Numbered from the stretch's first letter, positions 9,118 through 18,438 are shown. The stretch: DNA of 64,000 nt from an uncultured Phocaeicola sp. (GCA_944321015.1 CALUJS010000003.1:47029-111028); one strand, 5' to 3'. Numbers and translations: made by a program. The notes: generated by a model not told the origin, from the sequence alone.

Positions 9118-9894
9118 ATGGAACACGAAAAAAGACTCTGGTTCGTATTCTTCAACGACCAGCTGCTGGTGGAAAAGAAAGAAGGAAAACTAACCATACC
9201 TTACCGGTCAGAACCTCCTACGCCCGTACCTGCATGGACGCATATTCATGAACTCTCCATGTTCGACGGCGAGATGTTTAATGCTTATTCGCTTTCCGCC
9301 CCCATTCCGGAAGACGAACGTTACGCCATGATTGGCCTGCGCGCCTCGTTCGACGTGCTTCTACACAGCCAATATCTCAAAGCCGGAAAAGCACAGGAGC
9401 TTATCTATTGGGATAAGAATTCACGCTTCTGTCCGGCATGCGGCATGCCGATGAAATGGCATACCGCCATCAGCAAATGTTGCACCCACTGCGGCAAGGA
9501 GATTTGGCCTACCGTGGCCACTGCCATCATCGTGCTGGTGACGCGGGGCGACGAGGCGCTGATGGTACATGCCCGCAATTTCCGGGGAGATTATTACGGA
9601 CTGGTGGCCGGCTTCGTGGAAACCGGAGAGACTCTGGAGGAATGCGTGGAACGCGAAGTGATGGAAGAAACCGGACTCCGCATCCGAAACATCCGCTACT
9701 TTGCCAGCCAGCCATGGCCTTACCCTTGCGGCCTGATGGTGGGCTTCACGGCCGAATATGAAAGCGGCGAAATCAAGTTGCAAGAGTCTGAGTTAAGCGC
9801 CGGAAACTTTTTCACAAAAGAAAACATGCCCAATATTCCCGGCAAAGTGAGCCTGGCCAGAAGGCTCATCGACCACTGGAGAAATGAAGGATGA
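9118..9894 (+). CDS. nudC: NAD(H)/RNA-cap pyrophosphatase, NudC family
   Basis: This 258-residue protein has all the landmarks of NudC. A zinc ribbon uses C105, C108, C122 and C125. The Nudix box runs from G155 through E161 to R169-E170 (GFVETGETLEECVEREVMEE). The NADH-specific array follows as SQPWPYP. The enzyme cleaves NADH to NMNH and AMP, and NudC relatives also remove NAD caps from RNA. It acts in the cytoplasm. An in-frame ATG at 9109 is an alternative start. The gene stands alone and converges on the symporter gene. Confidence 0.92.
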   Translation: MEHEKRLWFVFFNDQLLVEKKEGKLTIPYRSEPPTPVPAWTHIHELSMFDGEMFNAYSLSAPIPEDERYAMIGLRASFDVLLHSQYLKAGKAQELIYWDKNSRFCPACGMPMKWHTAISKCCTHCGKEIWPTVATAIIVLVTRGDEALMVHARNFRGDYYGLVAGFVETGETLEECVEREVMEETGLRIRNIRYFASQPWPYPCGLMVGFTAEYESGEIKLQESELSAGNFFTKENMPNIPGKVSLARRLIDHWRNEG

Positions 9895-9896
9895 AA

Positions 9897-9963
9897 AATG
9901 AAGAATGATGAACGAGAGCCATGCGGAACCTGATTCTTCATGCTTCATTCATCATTCTTCATT
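9897..9963. terminator. Hairpin of AATGAAGAATGATGAA repeats between convergent genes
   Basis: The left arm 9897-9912 (AATGAAGAATGATGAA) is exactly complementary to 9948-9963, a 16-bp stem. It sits between the ends of nudC and the symporter gene and could terminate both. Extra ATGAAG units flank the arms, so it looks like a simple-repeat element turned into a hairpin. Confidence 0.65.
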
Positions 9964-9970
9964 CTCTTTA

Positions 9971-11413
9971 TTATTTCTTGCGGAAACGGTTGCAAATGCT
10001 GGCACTCAGGAAGCCTACGCAGAAGATGAGCAACGTACCGAAGACGATGGACAGATAGTCATGCACAAGCGGAGTGATGACAATCCATATCACAAACAGC
10101 ACACCGCACACCACGCCCAAGATGGCATCGAAGTTATGCACATACTTGCGCGACATGTAACCCAAAAGGAACAAGCCCAGCATGCCGCCGCTGAAGATGG
10201 ATGAAAGCACCCACCACGCTTCGAGCGCGCTCTTCACGTTAAGGAAAGCGATGGCCACCAGAATGCCCAGCACACCGACCAACAAGCTGCCCAGTTTCAG
10301 GACCAGCAGCTGTTCCTTGTCGGAAGCATTCTTGCGGAAACGCTTGTAGTAGTCGGTCAGAATAATGGTGGACGAACTGGTTACGCTCGTAGCCACGGTG
10401 CTCATGCCGGCAGCGAAAATGGAAGCAATGAGCAATCCCGTCACGCCCACCGGAAGTTCATGCACGATGAAATATGGAAACACGTAGTCAGCCTTTTGCG
10501 CGATATCCGCCGGAAGAAGGTCAGGATAAACCTTGTAATATGCATACAACGCCGTTCCGATGAGGAAAAATACGGCCGACACGGGGATATACAGGTAACC
10601 GCCGAAAAGCGCGGAGAATTTAGCCTCACGCTCGCTCTTGGCCGTGAGATAACGCTGCACATAGTTCTGGTCGATACCATAGTTTTGCAGGTTGATGAAC
10701 AGACCGTATATCAGACACACCCACAACGTAGAGGTGTCAATATTCGTCGTGAGGTCGCCGAGGTAGAACTTATTGTCCTGCATGGCAATCTCGAACGTCT
10801 GCATAGGCCCTTCTGGCATCTTGAACAAGAGCACAAACAAGCACACCAATGCACCGCCAATGAGGATAAAGCCTTGCATGGCCTCTGTCCAGATGACGCC
10901 TTTCATTCCTCCCATCATGGAGTACACGATGATGGCAATGCTCGTCACCACGATGACCAAAGGAATATTCCACCCCATGAGGCTGTTCATCGGCAATGCC
11001 AACAGGAAAAGAATGGAGCCCATGCGGGCAATCTGCGTCAGGAGGTAGCACATGGAGGCATACATGCGTGCCCACGGACCGAAACGCTCCTCCAAAAAGC
11101 TATAGGCCGACACACTGCCCAGATTACGGTAAAACGGCACAAAGTATTTGGCCGCAAAATAGGAAGCAACGGGGATAGAAAGACTAAACACAAACGCGTT
11201 CCAGTCTCCTGCAAACGCCATGCCCGGATTGCCCAGATAACTGATGCTACTTACGTAAGTAGCAAAGATGGACATACCTACCACCCAACCCGGCAGACTG
11301 CGGCCGGCAGAAGTAAACTCGTCGGAAGAGGTCTTCTTCTTGAAGAATGAACATCCCAACAGCATTACGCCGAGGGTAAATACCAAAAATACAATAAGGT
11401 CAACAATATGCAT
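9971..11413 (-). CDS. Sodium:solute symporter (SSS family)
   Basis: This 480-residue protein has about 13 membrane segments. The N-terminal run FTSAGRSLPGWVVGMSIFAT and the later SISYLGNPGMAFAGDW are typical of SSS transporters. It should co-import an organic solute with Na+. It lies 16 bp downstream of a DapA/NanA-like aldolase gene, so the solute is likely a 2-keto sugar acid or sialic-acid-type compound cleaved by that enzyme. This link is inferred from the operon and not from sequence features of the binding site. Confidence 0.85.
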   Translation of the reverse strand: MHIVDLIVFLVFTLGVMLLGCSFFKKKTSSDEFTSAGRSLPGWVVGMSIFATYVSSISYLGNPGMAFAGDWNAFVFSLSIPVASYFAAKYFVPFYRNLGSVSAYSFLEERFGPWARMYASMCYLLTQIARMGSILFLLALPMNSLMGWNIPLVIVVTSIAIIVYSMMGGMKGVIWTEAMQGFILIGGALVCLFVLLFKMPEGPMQTFEIAMQDNKFYLGDLTTNIDTSTLWVCLIYGLFINLQNYGIDQNYVQRYLTAKSEREAKFSALFGGYLYIPVSAVFFLIGTALYAYYKVYPDLLPADIAQKADYVFPYFIVHELPVGVTGLLIASIFAAGMSTVATSVTSSSTIILTDYYKRFRKNASDKEQLLVLKLGSLLVGVLGILVAIAFLNVKSALEAWWVLSSIFSGGMLGLFLLGYMSRKYVHNFDAILGVVCGVLFVIWIVITPLVHDYLSIVFGTLLIFCVGFLSASICNRFRKK

Positions 11414-11429
11414 ACGGCTTTCCCTGATT

Positions 11430-12350
11430 TTAATAAGACAAAGGCAAAGCCTCTAATGCCTTGCGTACGCGTTCACGTTCGGGTGCATTGAACTTGTGGA
11501 AAGGAGCAGCCACAAAGTCGTCGCAGATGCCCAAAATGGACAAGGCGCACTTCAAGCCTTTCAGATAGCTCGACCCGTGCTGACCTATGGTATATATGGT
11601 AGAACTAATCTGCATGATGATGGGTTGCAGACGCTTCAATGTCTCCAAATCACCGGCTTTGGCGGCATTGTACATATCAACGTAAAGTTTGGGGAACATG
11701 TTGGCGCCGCCGTTGATGCCGCCGTGAGCACCCATGAGCACTTGCTCGGCCGTCATCTCCTCGGGACCGACCAACATGGCAAAGTCGGGACGGTCCTTCA
11801 TGATGTGCATCACCGACTGGAAATAGACGGCATTGGCAGAGCTGTCCTTAAATCCCACCACGCGCGGATTCTGTGCTATGCGATGTACGGTGGCAGGCGC
11901 AAAGCTCACCTTGACATGCGACGGCATATTATATAGGAATACGGGCAACGGAAGCTGGGGTACCAAATCCTCATAGAACTCGGCCAATTCAGGTTGGCCC
12001 GGGGCAAAATAGTAAGGAGGTGCGGACACTACGCCGGATGCGCCGCAATCGGCAGCTATCTGCGCCATGCGGATGCTCTCCACAATGGAAGTATCGGTAA
12101 TGCAGACCAACACCGGCAGGCGACCGTTGTTGATGCGGCACGTTTCGCGAATCATCTCATGGCGCAGGTGATAGCTCAGACTTTGCTCCTCGCCCGTCGT
12201 TCCAAGAATAAAGAGACCGTGTACGCCACCGGCAATCAAATGTTCAATCAGACGCTCCAAACCTTCGATGTCGAGCGTATCATTGTCTTTCAACGGAGTA
12301 ACCAGCGGCGGAATAATGCCGCTCATGGGACTTTTCAATAAGCTTTCCAT
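11430..12350 (-). CDS. DapA/NanA-family pyruvate aldolase, likely catabolic
   Basis: This 306-residue protein has the family TIM-barrel motifs: GTTGEE, the catalytic Tyr in FLYNMPSH, and the Schiff-base Lys in VVGFKDSS. The arginine that follows the YNxPS motif in true dihydrodipicolinate synthases is replaced by His (YNMPSH), which argues against a lysine-biosynthesis role. It is first in an operon with a Na+ symporter and divergent from a polygalacturonase. Cleavage of N-acetylneuraminate or of a 2-keto-3-deoxy sugar acid fits this setting; the sequence alone does not decide between them. Confidence 0.8.
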   Translation of the reverse strand: MESLLKSPMSGIIPPLVTPLKDNDTLDIEGLERLIEHLIAGGVHGLFILGTTGEEQSLSYHLRHEMIRETCRINNGRLPVLVCITDTSIVESIRMAQIAADCGASGVVSAPPYYFAPGQPELAEFYEDLVPQLPLPVFLYNMPSHVKVSFAPATVHRIAQNPRVVGFKDSSANAVYFQSVMHIMKDRPDFAMLVGPEEMTAEQVLMGAHGGINGGANMFPKLYVDMYNAAKAGDLETLKRLQPIIMQISSTIYTIGQHGSSYLKGLKCALSILGICDDFVAAPFHKFNAPERERVRKALEALPLSY

Positions 12351-12393
12351 AATATTTCAATTTAAAATTAAGGCTAATTCGTATTATCGCGGA

Positions 12394-12401
12394 CAAATCT
12401 A
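12394..12401 (-). promoter_or_regulatory. Candidate -7 element for aldolase-symporter operon
   Basis: The minus strand reads TAGATTTG (TAnnTTTG), 43 bp before the ATG at 12350. No TTG is found at the usual distance. Confidence 0.45.
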
Positions 12402-12445
12402 TAAAATATCCGACAAAAAACGTCACGTTACCGCAAATATTTCTC

Positions 12446-12453
12446 TAATTTTG
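12446..12453 (+). promoter_or_regulatory. Candidate -7 element for GH28 gene
   Basis: TAATTTTG matches TAnnTTTG and lies 29 bp before the ATG at 12483. It is back to back with the divergent promoter at 12394. Confidence 0.5.
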
Positions 12454-12482
12454 GCACGAGTTTTACTTAACATGATATTATT

Positions 12483-14063
12483 ATGAATACTAAGCACGCA
12501 TTATTCTCCATTGGCAAGCTACTTCTTCTGTCGGGAATGCTGACCATGTCTCCCGTTTCCGACACAGCTGCCCAGAATGTCATCCCCGTCCGCGAGCAAG
12601 TGGGAGCGCAAGCCATGCCGGCTGAAATAGCTCCAATCGAAGCTCCGTTTGACATGCCGCAACTTCAACGCCCGCAATTCGCCGACTTTACTTTGCCCAT
12701 CACCGACACCGGAGCCAAAGAAGGCAAGATGGCAACCCGTGCCATCCAGAAAGCCATCGACCGCGTGAATAAAAAAGGCGGTGGCACCGTAATCGTGCCT
12801 GCCGGCGTGTGGAACACAGGACGCATCGAACTGAAAAGCAACGTCAACCTGCATCTGGAGGAGGGAGCCGAACTGCACTTCAGCGGCGACATCAAAGACT
12901 ACCAACCGGCCGTGCTCACCCGCAACGAAGGTGTGGAAGTGTATTCCTTGGGAGCACTCATCTATGCCTATGGCCAGCGAAACATTGCCCTCACCGGGAA
13001 AGGCAAACTTGTAGGCCCGGCCCGCGACTGCGAAATCCAGGAACGCCAAATGAAAGGCGACGTGGTGGAAAACTACATCGACCCCGATTCGCCGGTTAAC
13101 GAACGTGTCTACGACGGCAAGCGCGGAGGCTCCGTGTTCCTGCCCATGTTCGTGTCCCCGACCAACTGCCAAAACGTGCTCATCGAAGGGGTGACACTGG
13201 AAAGCACTCCTTTCTGGAATGTCGTTCCGGTGTATTGTGACAGCGTGATTATCCGTGGCATTACGGTACACTCAGTGGGCATACCGCGAGGCGACGGCAT
13301 CGACATCGAATCAACCCGCAACGTGCTTATTGAATACAGCACGCTGAGCTGCGGCGACGACTGCTTCACCATGAAAGCCGGACGCTGCGAAGACGGTCTG
13401 CGCGTGAACCGCCCGTCAGAGAACATCGTGGTGCGCCACTGTCTGGCTGAAAAGGGACACGGCGGCATCACTTGCGGAAGCGAGACCGCCGGCATGATTC
13501 GCAACCTGTATGTACACGACTGCGTGTTCGACGGTACCGGCACCGGCCTGCGCTTCAAAACCCGCCGGAACCGTGGCGGAGGCGGTGAAAACCTGACATA
13601 CGAACGCATCCGCATGCGCCTCACAGGCCAACCTTTCGTATGGGATATGCTGGGCAGCAAGACGTTCGTGGGCGACCTGGCCATCCGGCTACCGGCACGC
13701 GACATCACCCCGCTCACACCGACCTATAAAAACATTACCGCACGCGACATCATCGTCGAGTCCGGCTCACAATTCATCAAAGCACAAGGCATTCCGGAAA
13801 CACCCGTAGAAAACGTTTGGATAGAGAACGTCACCGCCCGGACCAATAAACTGATGTTATTGCAAGACGTGGACGGAATGGTGCTGAAAAACGTTACTGT
13901 GGAATGTCCGGACTCGCTCATCCGCATCGTAGACGGACGCCACATCACGTTCGACCAAGTACACTTCATACTGCCGGACGGGAAAGTCTGCACCGAACAA
14001 GAAGGCGAACTGGCTCGCGAACCGGAATTTATCCGCTGCCTGATACGCGACCTCGAACGATAG
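12483..14063 (+). CDS. GH28 polygalacturonase (secreted)
   Basis: This 526-residue protein has a signal peptide (about residues 1-30). It then has the right-handed beta-helix pattern of glycoside hydrolase family 28. The catalytic motifs are visible: DGIDIES, CGDDC, GHGG (in EKGHGGITCGSE) and RFKT. The enzyme hydrolyses galacturonan or a related pectic glycoside, probably in the periplasm. It starts a plus-strand run with two UROD-like genes and is divergent from a keto-acid aldolase and symporter. Confidence 0.9.
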   Translation: MNTKHALFSIGKLLLLSGMLTMSPVSDTAAQNVIPVREQVGAQAMPAEIAPIEAPFDMPQLQRPQFADFTLPITDTGAKEGKMATRAIQKAIDRVNKKGGGTVIVPAGVWNTGRIELKSNVNLHLEEGAELHFSGDIKDYQPAVLTRNEGVEVYSLGALIYAYGQRNIALTGKGKLVGPARDCEIQERQMKGDVVENYIDPDSPVNERVYDGKRGGSVFLPMFVSPTNCQNVLIEGVTLESTPFWNVVPVYCDSVIIRGITVHSVGIPRGDGIDIESTRNVLIEYSTLSCGDDCFTMKAGRCEDGLRVNRPSENIVVRHCLAEKGHGGITCGSETAGMIRNLYVHDCVFDGTGTGLRFKTRRNRGGGGENLTYERIRMRLTGQPFVWDMLGSKTFVGDLAIRLPARDITPLTPTYKNITARDIIVESGSQFIKAQGIPETPVENVWIENVTARTNKLMLLQDVDGMVLKNVTVECPDSLIRIVDGRHITFDQVHFILPDGKVCTEQEGELAREPEFIRCLIRDLER

Positions 14064-14081
14064 GACCATCAAAAGGACTTC

Positions 14082-14090
14082 TACCTTTGC
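14082..14090 (+). promoter_or_regulatory. Bacteroidetes-type -7 element for UROD-like pair
   Basis: TACCTTTGC lies 33 bp before the ATG at 14124, so the two UROD-like genes can be transcribed separately from the polygalacturonase. Confidence 0.65.
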
Positions 14091-14123
14091 AACATAAAAC
14101 AACCATAATACACATAATATCAA

Positions 14124-15188
14124 ATGAAACCAATCTGCACAAAACCATTACCCGTAGACATCGTGTTTCACCCGTCTTGGTGGAACAAGCATACAGGAAT
14201 CGTCTTCGACGAAGACTTTTTCTATAATCCCCAACGCCGCGTGGAAGACGAACGCCGCATGGAACAGGAACTTTATGACCGCTTCGGCAAATACGGCTTG
14301 GGAGCCGACCACGACAAAGACCTTCCTCAGATAGGCGCCGTGCACTTGGCTGCCGGCTATCTGGTGTCGGAAATGCTGGGATGCGGAATAGAATACACCG
14401 CCAACTCTGCCCCGCAAGTCATCTGCCCCCACCACGAAGGATTCGAGATTGACGAAGAGGGCGCTTTCCGCAGCCCTGCCTTCAAACGGTTAGAAAAGCT
14501 CATCGGCGAGTTGAAAGCCAAATACGGATACGTATGCGGCGACATAAACTGGGGCGGCGTGCTCAATATAGCCATAGACCTTAAAGGTGAAAGCGTACTG
14601 ATGGACATGGTGATGGAACCGGAAAAAACCAAAGCCTACTTTGCCGCCATCGGCCGCGTCATCGAACGCTTCTTTACCTATATATATAGCGAAACAAAAA
14701 CGACCTCTATCTCCGTGAACCGATTGGCACGCCTGCTCGACGGACCGCTTTATCTGCACTCGGAGTGCTCGCACACCATGATTTCAACGGAAGACTATCA
14801 CGACTTCCTTCTGCCCATCGACGCAGCGTGGAGCGAGAAATACCGTCCCTACGGCATCCACTACTGCGGACGCGACCCGCACCGCCATGCCGAGAACTTC
14901 GCCCGCGTGCCTCATCTCGACTTCCTTGATTTGGGCTGGGGAGGCGATGTGAAGCTCCTGCGCGAAGCGCTGCCCGGCACCTTCTTCAACATCCGCCTCG
15001 ACCCCGTGAGCCTGAACGACTTCAACCGCGAAGAGCTGGAGCAAGCCATCCGCGAACGCGTGGCCGCCTCGAAAGACCCGTACCTGACCGGAATCTGCTG
15101 CATCAACATGGACGACAAGGTGCGCGACGAACAGGTGTGCGCCATCTACGACATTGCCGAGGAATGCAGACAAACCATGTTCAAATAA
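14124..15188 (+). CDS. Uroporphyrinogen-decarboxylase-like protein, first of a pair
   Basis: This 354-residue protein matches the UROD/corrinoid methyltransferase (MtaA/CmuA) superfamily. The key segment IHYCGRDPHRH has a His and Cys that could bind zinc, as in the methyltransferases. It is followed by LDFLDLGWGGDVKLLREA, typical of the barrel's C-terminal strands. The residues needed for porphyrin decarboxylation are not recognisable, so a haem role is unlikely. It is followed after 22 bp by a second family member. The paired arrangement suggests a two-subunit enzyme or sequential steps. Function is not known. Confidence 0.7.
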   Translation: MKPICTKPLPVDIVFHPSWWNKHTGIVFDEDFFYNPQRRVEDERRMEQELYDRFGKYGLGADHDKDLPQIGAVHLAAGYLVSEMLGCGIEYTANSAPQVICPHHEGFEIDEEGAFRSPAFKRLEKLIGELKAKYGYVCGDINWGGVLNIAIDLKGESVLMDMVMEPEKTKAYFAAIGRVIERFFTYIYSETKTTSISVNRLARLLDGPLYLHSECSHTMISTEDYHDFLLPIDAAWSEKYRPYGIHYCGRDPHRHAENFARVPHLDFLDLGWGGDVKLLREALPGTFFNIRLDPVSLNDFNREELEQAIRERVAASKDPYLTGICCINMDDKVRDEQVCAIYDIAEECRQTMFK

Positions 15189-15210
15189 CCCACATTACAC
15201 GAGACTGACG

Positions 15211-16338
15211 ATGAAAGACGAATTTAACTCCAGCCTGGCCGACTCACAGGCAACGGCCGTCACTCCGCTGACGCCGGAACAATTCAACATCGACGCTTAT
15301 GCCGACTATGCAGCCGAACTCGATGCACGCTGCAAAACCTTCTGGGAAGCCTCGTCGGGCGTATTGGTTTACCGCCGCATGCGCGTGCAACAAGTTTTTG
15401 CCGGCGATTGCTGCAATATGGAGCACTCGCTCCAATGGCAACTCGGCGCCCTGCAACAAAGCATGAAGTTCAAAGCCGACATACCCAACTTCCTGGAACC
15501 CTGGTACGGCTTGGGCACAGTGGCCTCGGCCTACGGATTCGGCTACGTGTGGGAAAAAGACCTGGCCCCGGCTGTCGACGGCAAATTCGCATCGACGGCC
15601 GAACTATTGGCCGCCCCTTTCCGCCCCGTGGCTGAAACGGAAATAGGACGTCACACGCTCAACATGGTGGAATACTTTCTGGAACAGACCAAAGGACGCG
15701 TGCCAATGTCGTACTGCGATGTCCAGTCACCCCTGAACACCCTGAGCAACATCATCGATTCAAGCCAGTTCTACATGGATTTCTATCTTGACCCGGAGTC
15801 CATGAAACAGGCAATGGACAGAACAGCAGACCTGCTCATCGATTTCACCCGTGCCCAGCAACAACTCATCGGCGACGCACTCGTCAAACCCGGACACGGC
15901 TTTGCTTCCAGCCGCACATTCGACGGCCTGGGCATGAGCGACGACACCGTCACCATGCTGTCCCCCGACCTCTACGTGGACATGGCCGTCCCGGCCATGG
16001 TCAAAGCCGGCAATGCATTCGGCGGAACCGTGTTCCACTCCTGCGGCAATTGGAGCGACAAGAAAGCCGACATTGTCCGCATCGAAAACATCCGTATGGC
16101 CGATGGCGCTTTCTCCAAAGCGACCGACCCGGGAGCCAACCCGACCGACGGCTATGCCGATACTTTCGCCGGAACGGGCGTGGTGCTCAATGCACGCATC
16201 GTGGGCGACCCCGACTTGGTGGAAGCCAAAGTGCGGGAATTATGGAAACCGGGCATGAAGCTCATCGTGGTGACCTACTGCGAGACACCCGAAGAGCAAG
16301 AAGAAGCCTACAACCGCATTCATGACATCTGCCAATAA
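15211..16338 (+). CDS. Uroporphyrinogen-decarboxylase-like protein, second of a pair
   Basis: This 375-residue protein belongs to the same superfamily as its upstream neighbour. It has VFHSCGNWSDKK, where His and Cys match the zinc ligands of methyl-transferring family members. The N-terminal half is only weakly similar to the first protein, so they are distant paralogues. The ATG at 15211 is preferred; a TTG at 15154 in the same frame would overlap the previous gene by 35 bp. A strong hairpin follows the stop. No corrinoid-binding protein gene is present in the window. Confidence 0.7.
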   Translation: MKDEFNSSLADSQATAVTPLTPEQFNIDAYADYAAELDARCKTFWEASSGVLVYRRMRVQQVFAGDCCNMEHSLQWQLGALQQSMKFKADIPNFLEPWYGLGTVASAYGFGYVWEKDLAPAVDGKFASTAELLAAPFRPVAETEIGRHTLNMVEYFLEQTKGRVPMSYCDVQSPLNTLSNIIDSSQFYMDFYLDPESMKQAMDRTADLLIDFTRAQQQLIGDALVKPGHGFASSRTFDGLGMSDDTVTMLSPDLYVDMAVPAMVKAGNAFGGTVFHSCGNWSDKKADIVRIENIRMADGAFSKATDPGANPTDGYADTFAGTGVVLNARIVGDPDLVEAKVRELWKPGMKLIVVTYCETPEEQEEAYNRIHDICQ

Positions 16339-16358
16339 AACGCACACAAAAAAACATT

Positions 16359-16402
16359 CCCTCCAAACACCGGCCAAACCCGATTGTTTGGAGGGTTTTT
16401 CT
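16359..16402 (+). terminator. Rho-independent terminator after UROD-like pair
   Basis: CCCTCCAAACA (16359-16369) pairs with TGTTTGGAGGG (16385-16395), followed by TTTTTC. The 11-bp stem ends 57 bp past the stop codon. Confidence 0.9.
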
Positions 16403-16430
16403 TACCCTGCACCCACCCATACAATACGCA

Positions 16431-16460
16431 AGAAGGTGTGCTTTTTGGGGCACACCTTCT
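16431..16460 (-). terminator. Terminator hairpin of fructose-bisphosphate aldolase gene
   Basis: AGAAGGTGTGC pairs with GCACACCTTCT around an 8-base loop, an 11-bp perfect stem 40 bp beyond the minus-strand stop at 16501. The T-run on the minus side is weak. Confidence 0.75.
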
Positions 16461-16500
16461 CCTCCTCGATTGCACGTTGAGAAATCTGTCAAATACGATT

Positions 16501-17505
16501 TTATTCAGCCAACTTGTCGTTTGAACCAAGCACATTCACAATCTTGTGCATGTAAAGGCGTTTCATCTCGTCGCGAGCCGGGCCGAGATACTTGCGCGGG
16601 TCAAACTCTGCCGGTTTCTCCACAAACACCTTGCGGATGGCGGCAGTCATGGCCAGACGGCTGTCGGAGTCAATGTTGATTTTGCAGACAGCCGACTTGG
16701 CAGCCTTGCGAAGCTCGTCTTCGGGGATGCCGATGGCAGCTTCGAGCTTGCCGCCATACTGATTGATGGTGTCCACATATTCCTGAGGCACGGAAGAAGA
16801 GCCATGGAGCACGATGGGGAAGCCCGGAAGCTCGCGCATCACGCCGTCGAGCACGTCGAATGCCAAAGGAGGCGGAACCAGACGACCCGTAGCGGGGTCA
16901 ACATGGCACTGCTCGGGTTTGAACTTGTAAGCGCCGTGAGAAGTACCGATGGAGATGGCCAGGCTGTCGCATCCGGTCTTGGAAGTGAAGTCCACCACTT
17001 CTTCCGGACGGGTATAGGTGTGATGTTCGGCCTGCACTTCATCTTCCACACCGGCCAGCACGCCAAGCTCGCCTTCCACGGTAACATCATACTGATGGGC
17101 ATATTCCACCACGCGGCGGGTCAGCTCCACGTTCTCGTCATAGGGCAGATGGGAACCGTCGATCATGACAGAAGAGAAGCCCAGATCCACGCAACTCTTG
17201 CAGAGTTCGTAAGAATCGCCGTGATCCAAGTGAAGCACGATTTCAGGATGCTCGCAGCCCAGTTCCTTGGCATATTGCACGGCGCCTTCGGCCATGTAGC
17301 GCAACAGCGTTTGGTTGGCATAGTTGCGCGCGCCTTTTGACACCTGCAGGATGACCGGCGACTTGGTTTCCACGGCTGCTTGTATGATGGCCTGCATCTG
17401 TTCCATATTGTTGAAGTTGAACGCAGGAATCGCATATCCGCCTTTGATGGCACGGGCGAACATGTCACGCGTGTTCACCAGCCCTAAATCTTTGTAACTT
17501 ACCAT
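16501..17505 (-). CDS. fbaA: Class II fructose-1,6-bisphosphate aldolase
   Basis: This 334-residue zinc enzyme of glycolysis and gluconeogenesis interconverts fructose-1,6-bisphosphate with glyceraldehyde-3-phosphate and dihydroxyacetone phosphate. The metal-binding motif HLDHGDS is present, as are VEGELGVLAGVEDEV, GTSHGAYK and LHGSSSVP, the phosphate- and metal-binding segments. The ATG at 17505 was chosen because a promoter sits at 17563-17591 and the upstream frame start would lie too close to it. It is a single-gene unit with its own terminator. Confidence 0.93.
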   Translation of the reverse strand: MVSYKDLGLVNTRDMFARAIKGGYAIPAFNFNNMEQMQAIIQAAVETKSPVILQVSKGARNYANQTLLRYMAEGAVQYAKELGCEHPEIVLHLDHGDSYELCKSCVDLGFSSVMIDGSHLPYDENVELTRRVVEYAHQYDVTVEGELGVLAGVEDEVQAEHHTYTRPEEVVDFTSKTGCDSLAISIGTSHGAYKFKPEQCHVDPATGRLVPPPLAFDVLDGVMRELPGFPIVLHGSSSVPQEYVDTINQYGGKLEAAIGIPEDELRKAAKSAVCKINIDSDSRLAMTAAIRKVFVEKPAEFDPRKYLGPARDEMKRLYMHKIVNVLGSNDKLAE

Positions 17506-17562
17506 AGTTTTGTAGTTTTTTAAATTATCGTTGCTTTGTATAGTATTCTGTGATTTCCGACA

Positions 17563-17591
17563 CAAAAGTAAGAAGAATGTTTTAAGTACAA
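17563..17591 (-). promoter_or_regulatory. Promoter of fbaA
   Basis: Minus strand: TTG (17589-17591), 18 bp spacer, TACTTTTG (17563-17570). A clear Bacteroidetes-type promoter. Confidence 0.75.
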
Positions 17592-17634
17592 TAGAAAAAA
17601 GACAAAGAATTTCCGTCGGCCCGACAAATCTTCC

Positions 17635-18438
17635 CTACTTTTCCTCACCCGTTCCTGCCTCGCTCCGTTTGGCCTCTTCCCAGATGGCGTCCATCTCGGC
17701 CAGCGTCATGTCGGTCAGCTTGCGGCCGGCCTTGAGCGTGTGGTCTTCAAGGTAATTGAAACGGCAGATAAACTTCTGGTTCGTGCGCTCCAACGCGTTG
17801 TCGGGGTTTATCTTATAGAGGCGCGCCGCGTTGATGAGGCTGAAAAGCACGTCGCCAAACTCGGCCTCGGCCCTCTCCTTGTCCATACCGGCCACTTCGG
17901 CTTCAAACTCGCCTATCTCCTCCTTCACCTTCGTCCACACTTGCTCGCGCTGTTCCCAGTCGAAACCCACGTTGCGGGCCTTGTCCTGTATGCGGTAAGC
18001 CTTGATGAGCGAAGGCAGCGCGTCGGGCACGCCGCTGAGCACGCTTTTGTTGCCGTCCTTCTCCCTGAGCTTGATTTGTTCCCAGTTTTCCGACACCTTT
18101 TCGGCCGTGTCGGCCTTCACCTCGCCAAACACGTGCGGATGGCGGAAGATGAGTTTGTCGCTCAGTTTGTCGCACACGTCCTTGATGTCAAACTGCCCTT
18201 TTTCGTCGGCAATCTTGGCATAGAAGGCAATGTGGAGCAACACGTCGCCCAGCTCCTTGCAGATGTTCCGCTCGTCGTCCTTCATCAGGGCGTCGCAGAG
18301 TTCGTAGACTTCTTCTATCGTGTTGGGGCGCAGGCTCTCGTTGGTCTGCTTCCTGTCCCACGGGCATTTCACGCGCAATTCGTCGAGTATGTCGAGAAAG
18401 CGTCCGAATGCCTCCATTTGTTCTTGTCGTGTATGCAT
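17635..18438 (-). CDS. mazG: Nucleoside triphosphate pyrophosphohydrolase MazG
   Basis: This 267-residue protein has the two-domain MazG layout. The N-terminal domain carries CPWDRKQTNESL, then EEVYELCDAL and KELGDVLLHIAFYAKIA, which supply the EExxE and ExxD metal ligands. A second similar helical domain begins near residue 160 (FDWEQREQVWTKVKEEIGEF) with its own EFGDVLFSLINAAR. It hydrolyses NTPs to NMPs, cleaning the nucleotide pool. It is divergent from valS across repeat locus 3. Confidence 0.92.
   Translation of the reverse strand: MHTRQEQMEAFGRFLDILDELRVKCPWDRKQTNESLRPNTIEEVYELCDALMKDDERNICKELGDVLLHIAFYAKIADEKGQFDIKDVCDKLSDKLIFRHPHVFGEVKADTAEKVSENWEQIKLREKDGNKSVLSGVPDALPSLIKAYRIQDKARNVGFDWEQREQVWTKVKEEIGEFEAEVAGMDKERAEAEFGDVLFSLINAARLYKINPDNALERTNQKFICRFNYLEDHTLKAGRKLTDMTLAEMDAIWEEAKRSEAGTGEEK

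Noticed and set aside
11430..12350. True dihydrodipicolinate synthase (dapA)
   Set aside because: The Arg expected after the YNxPS motif is His here, and the gene is in an operon with a sodium symporter, not with lysine genes.
15154..15210. TTG start extending the second UROD-like protein
   Set aside because: It would overlap the upstream gene by 35 bp and adds residues with no similarity; the ATG at 15211 is better placed.
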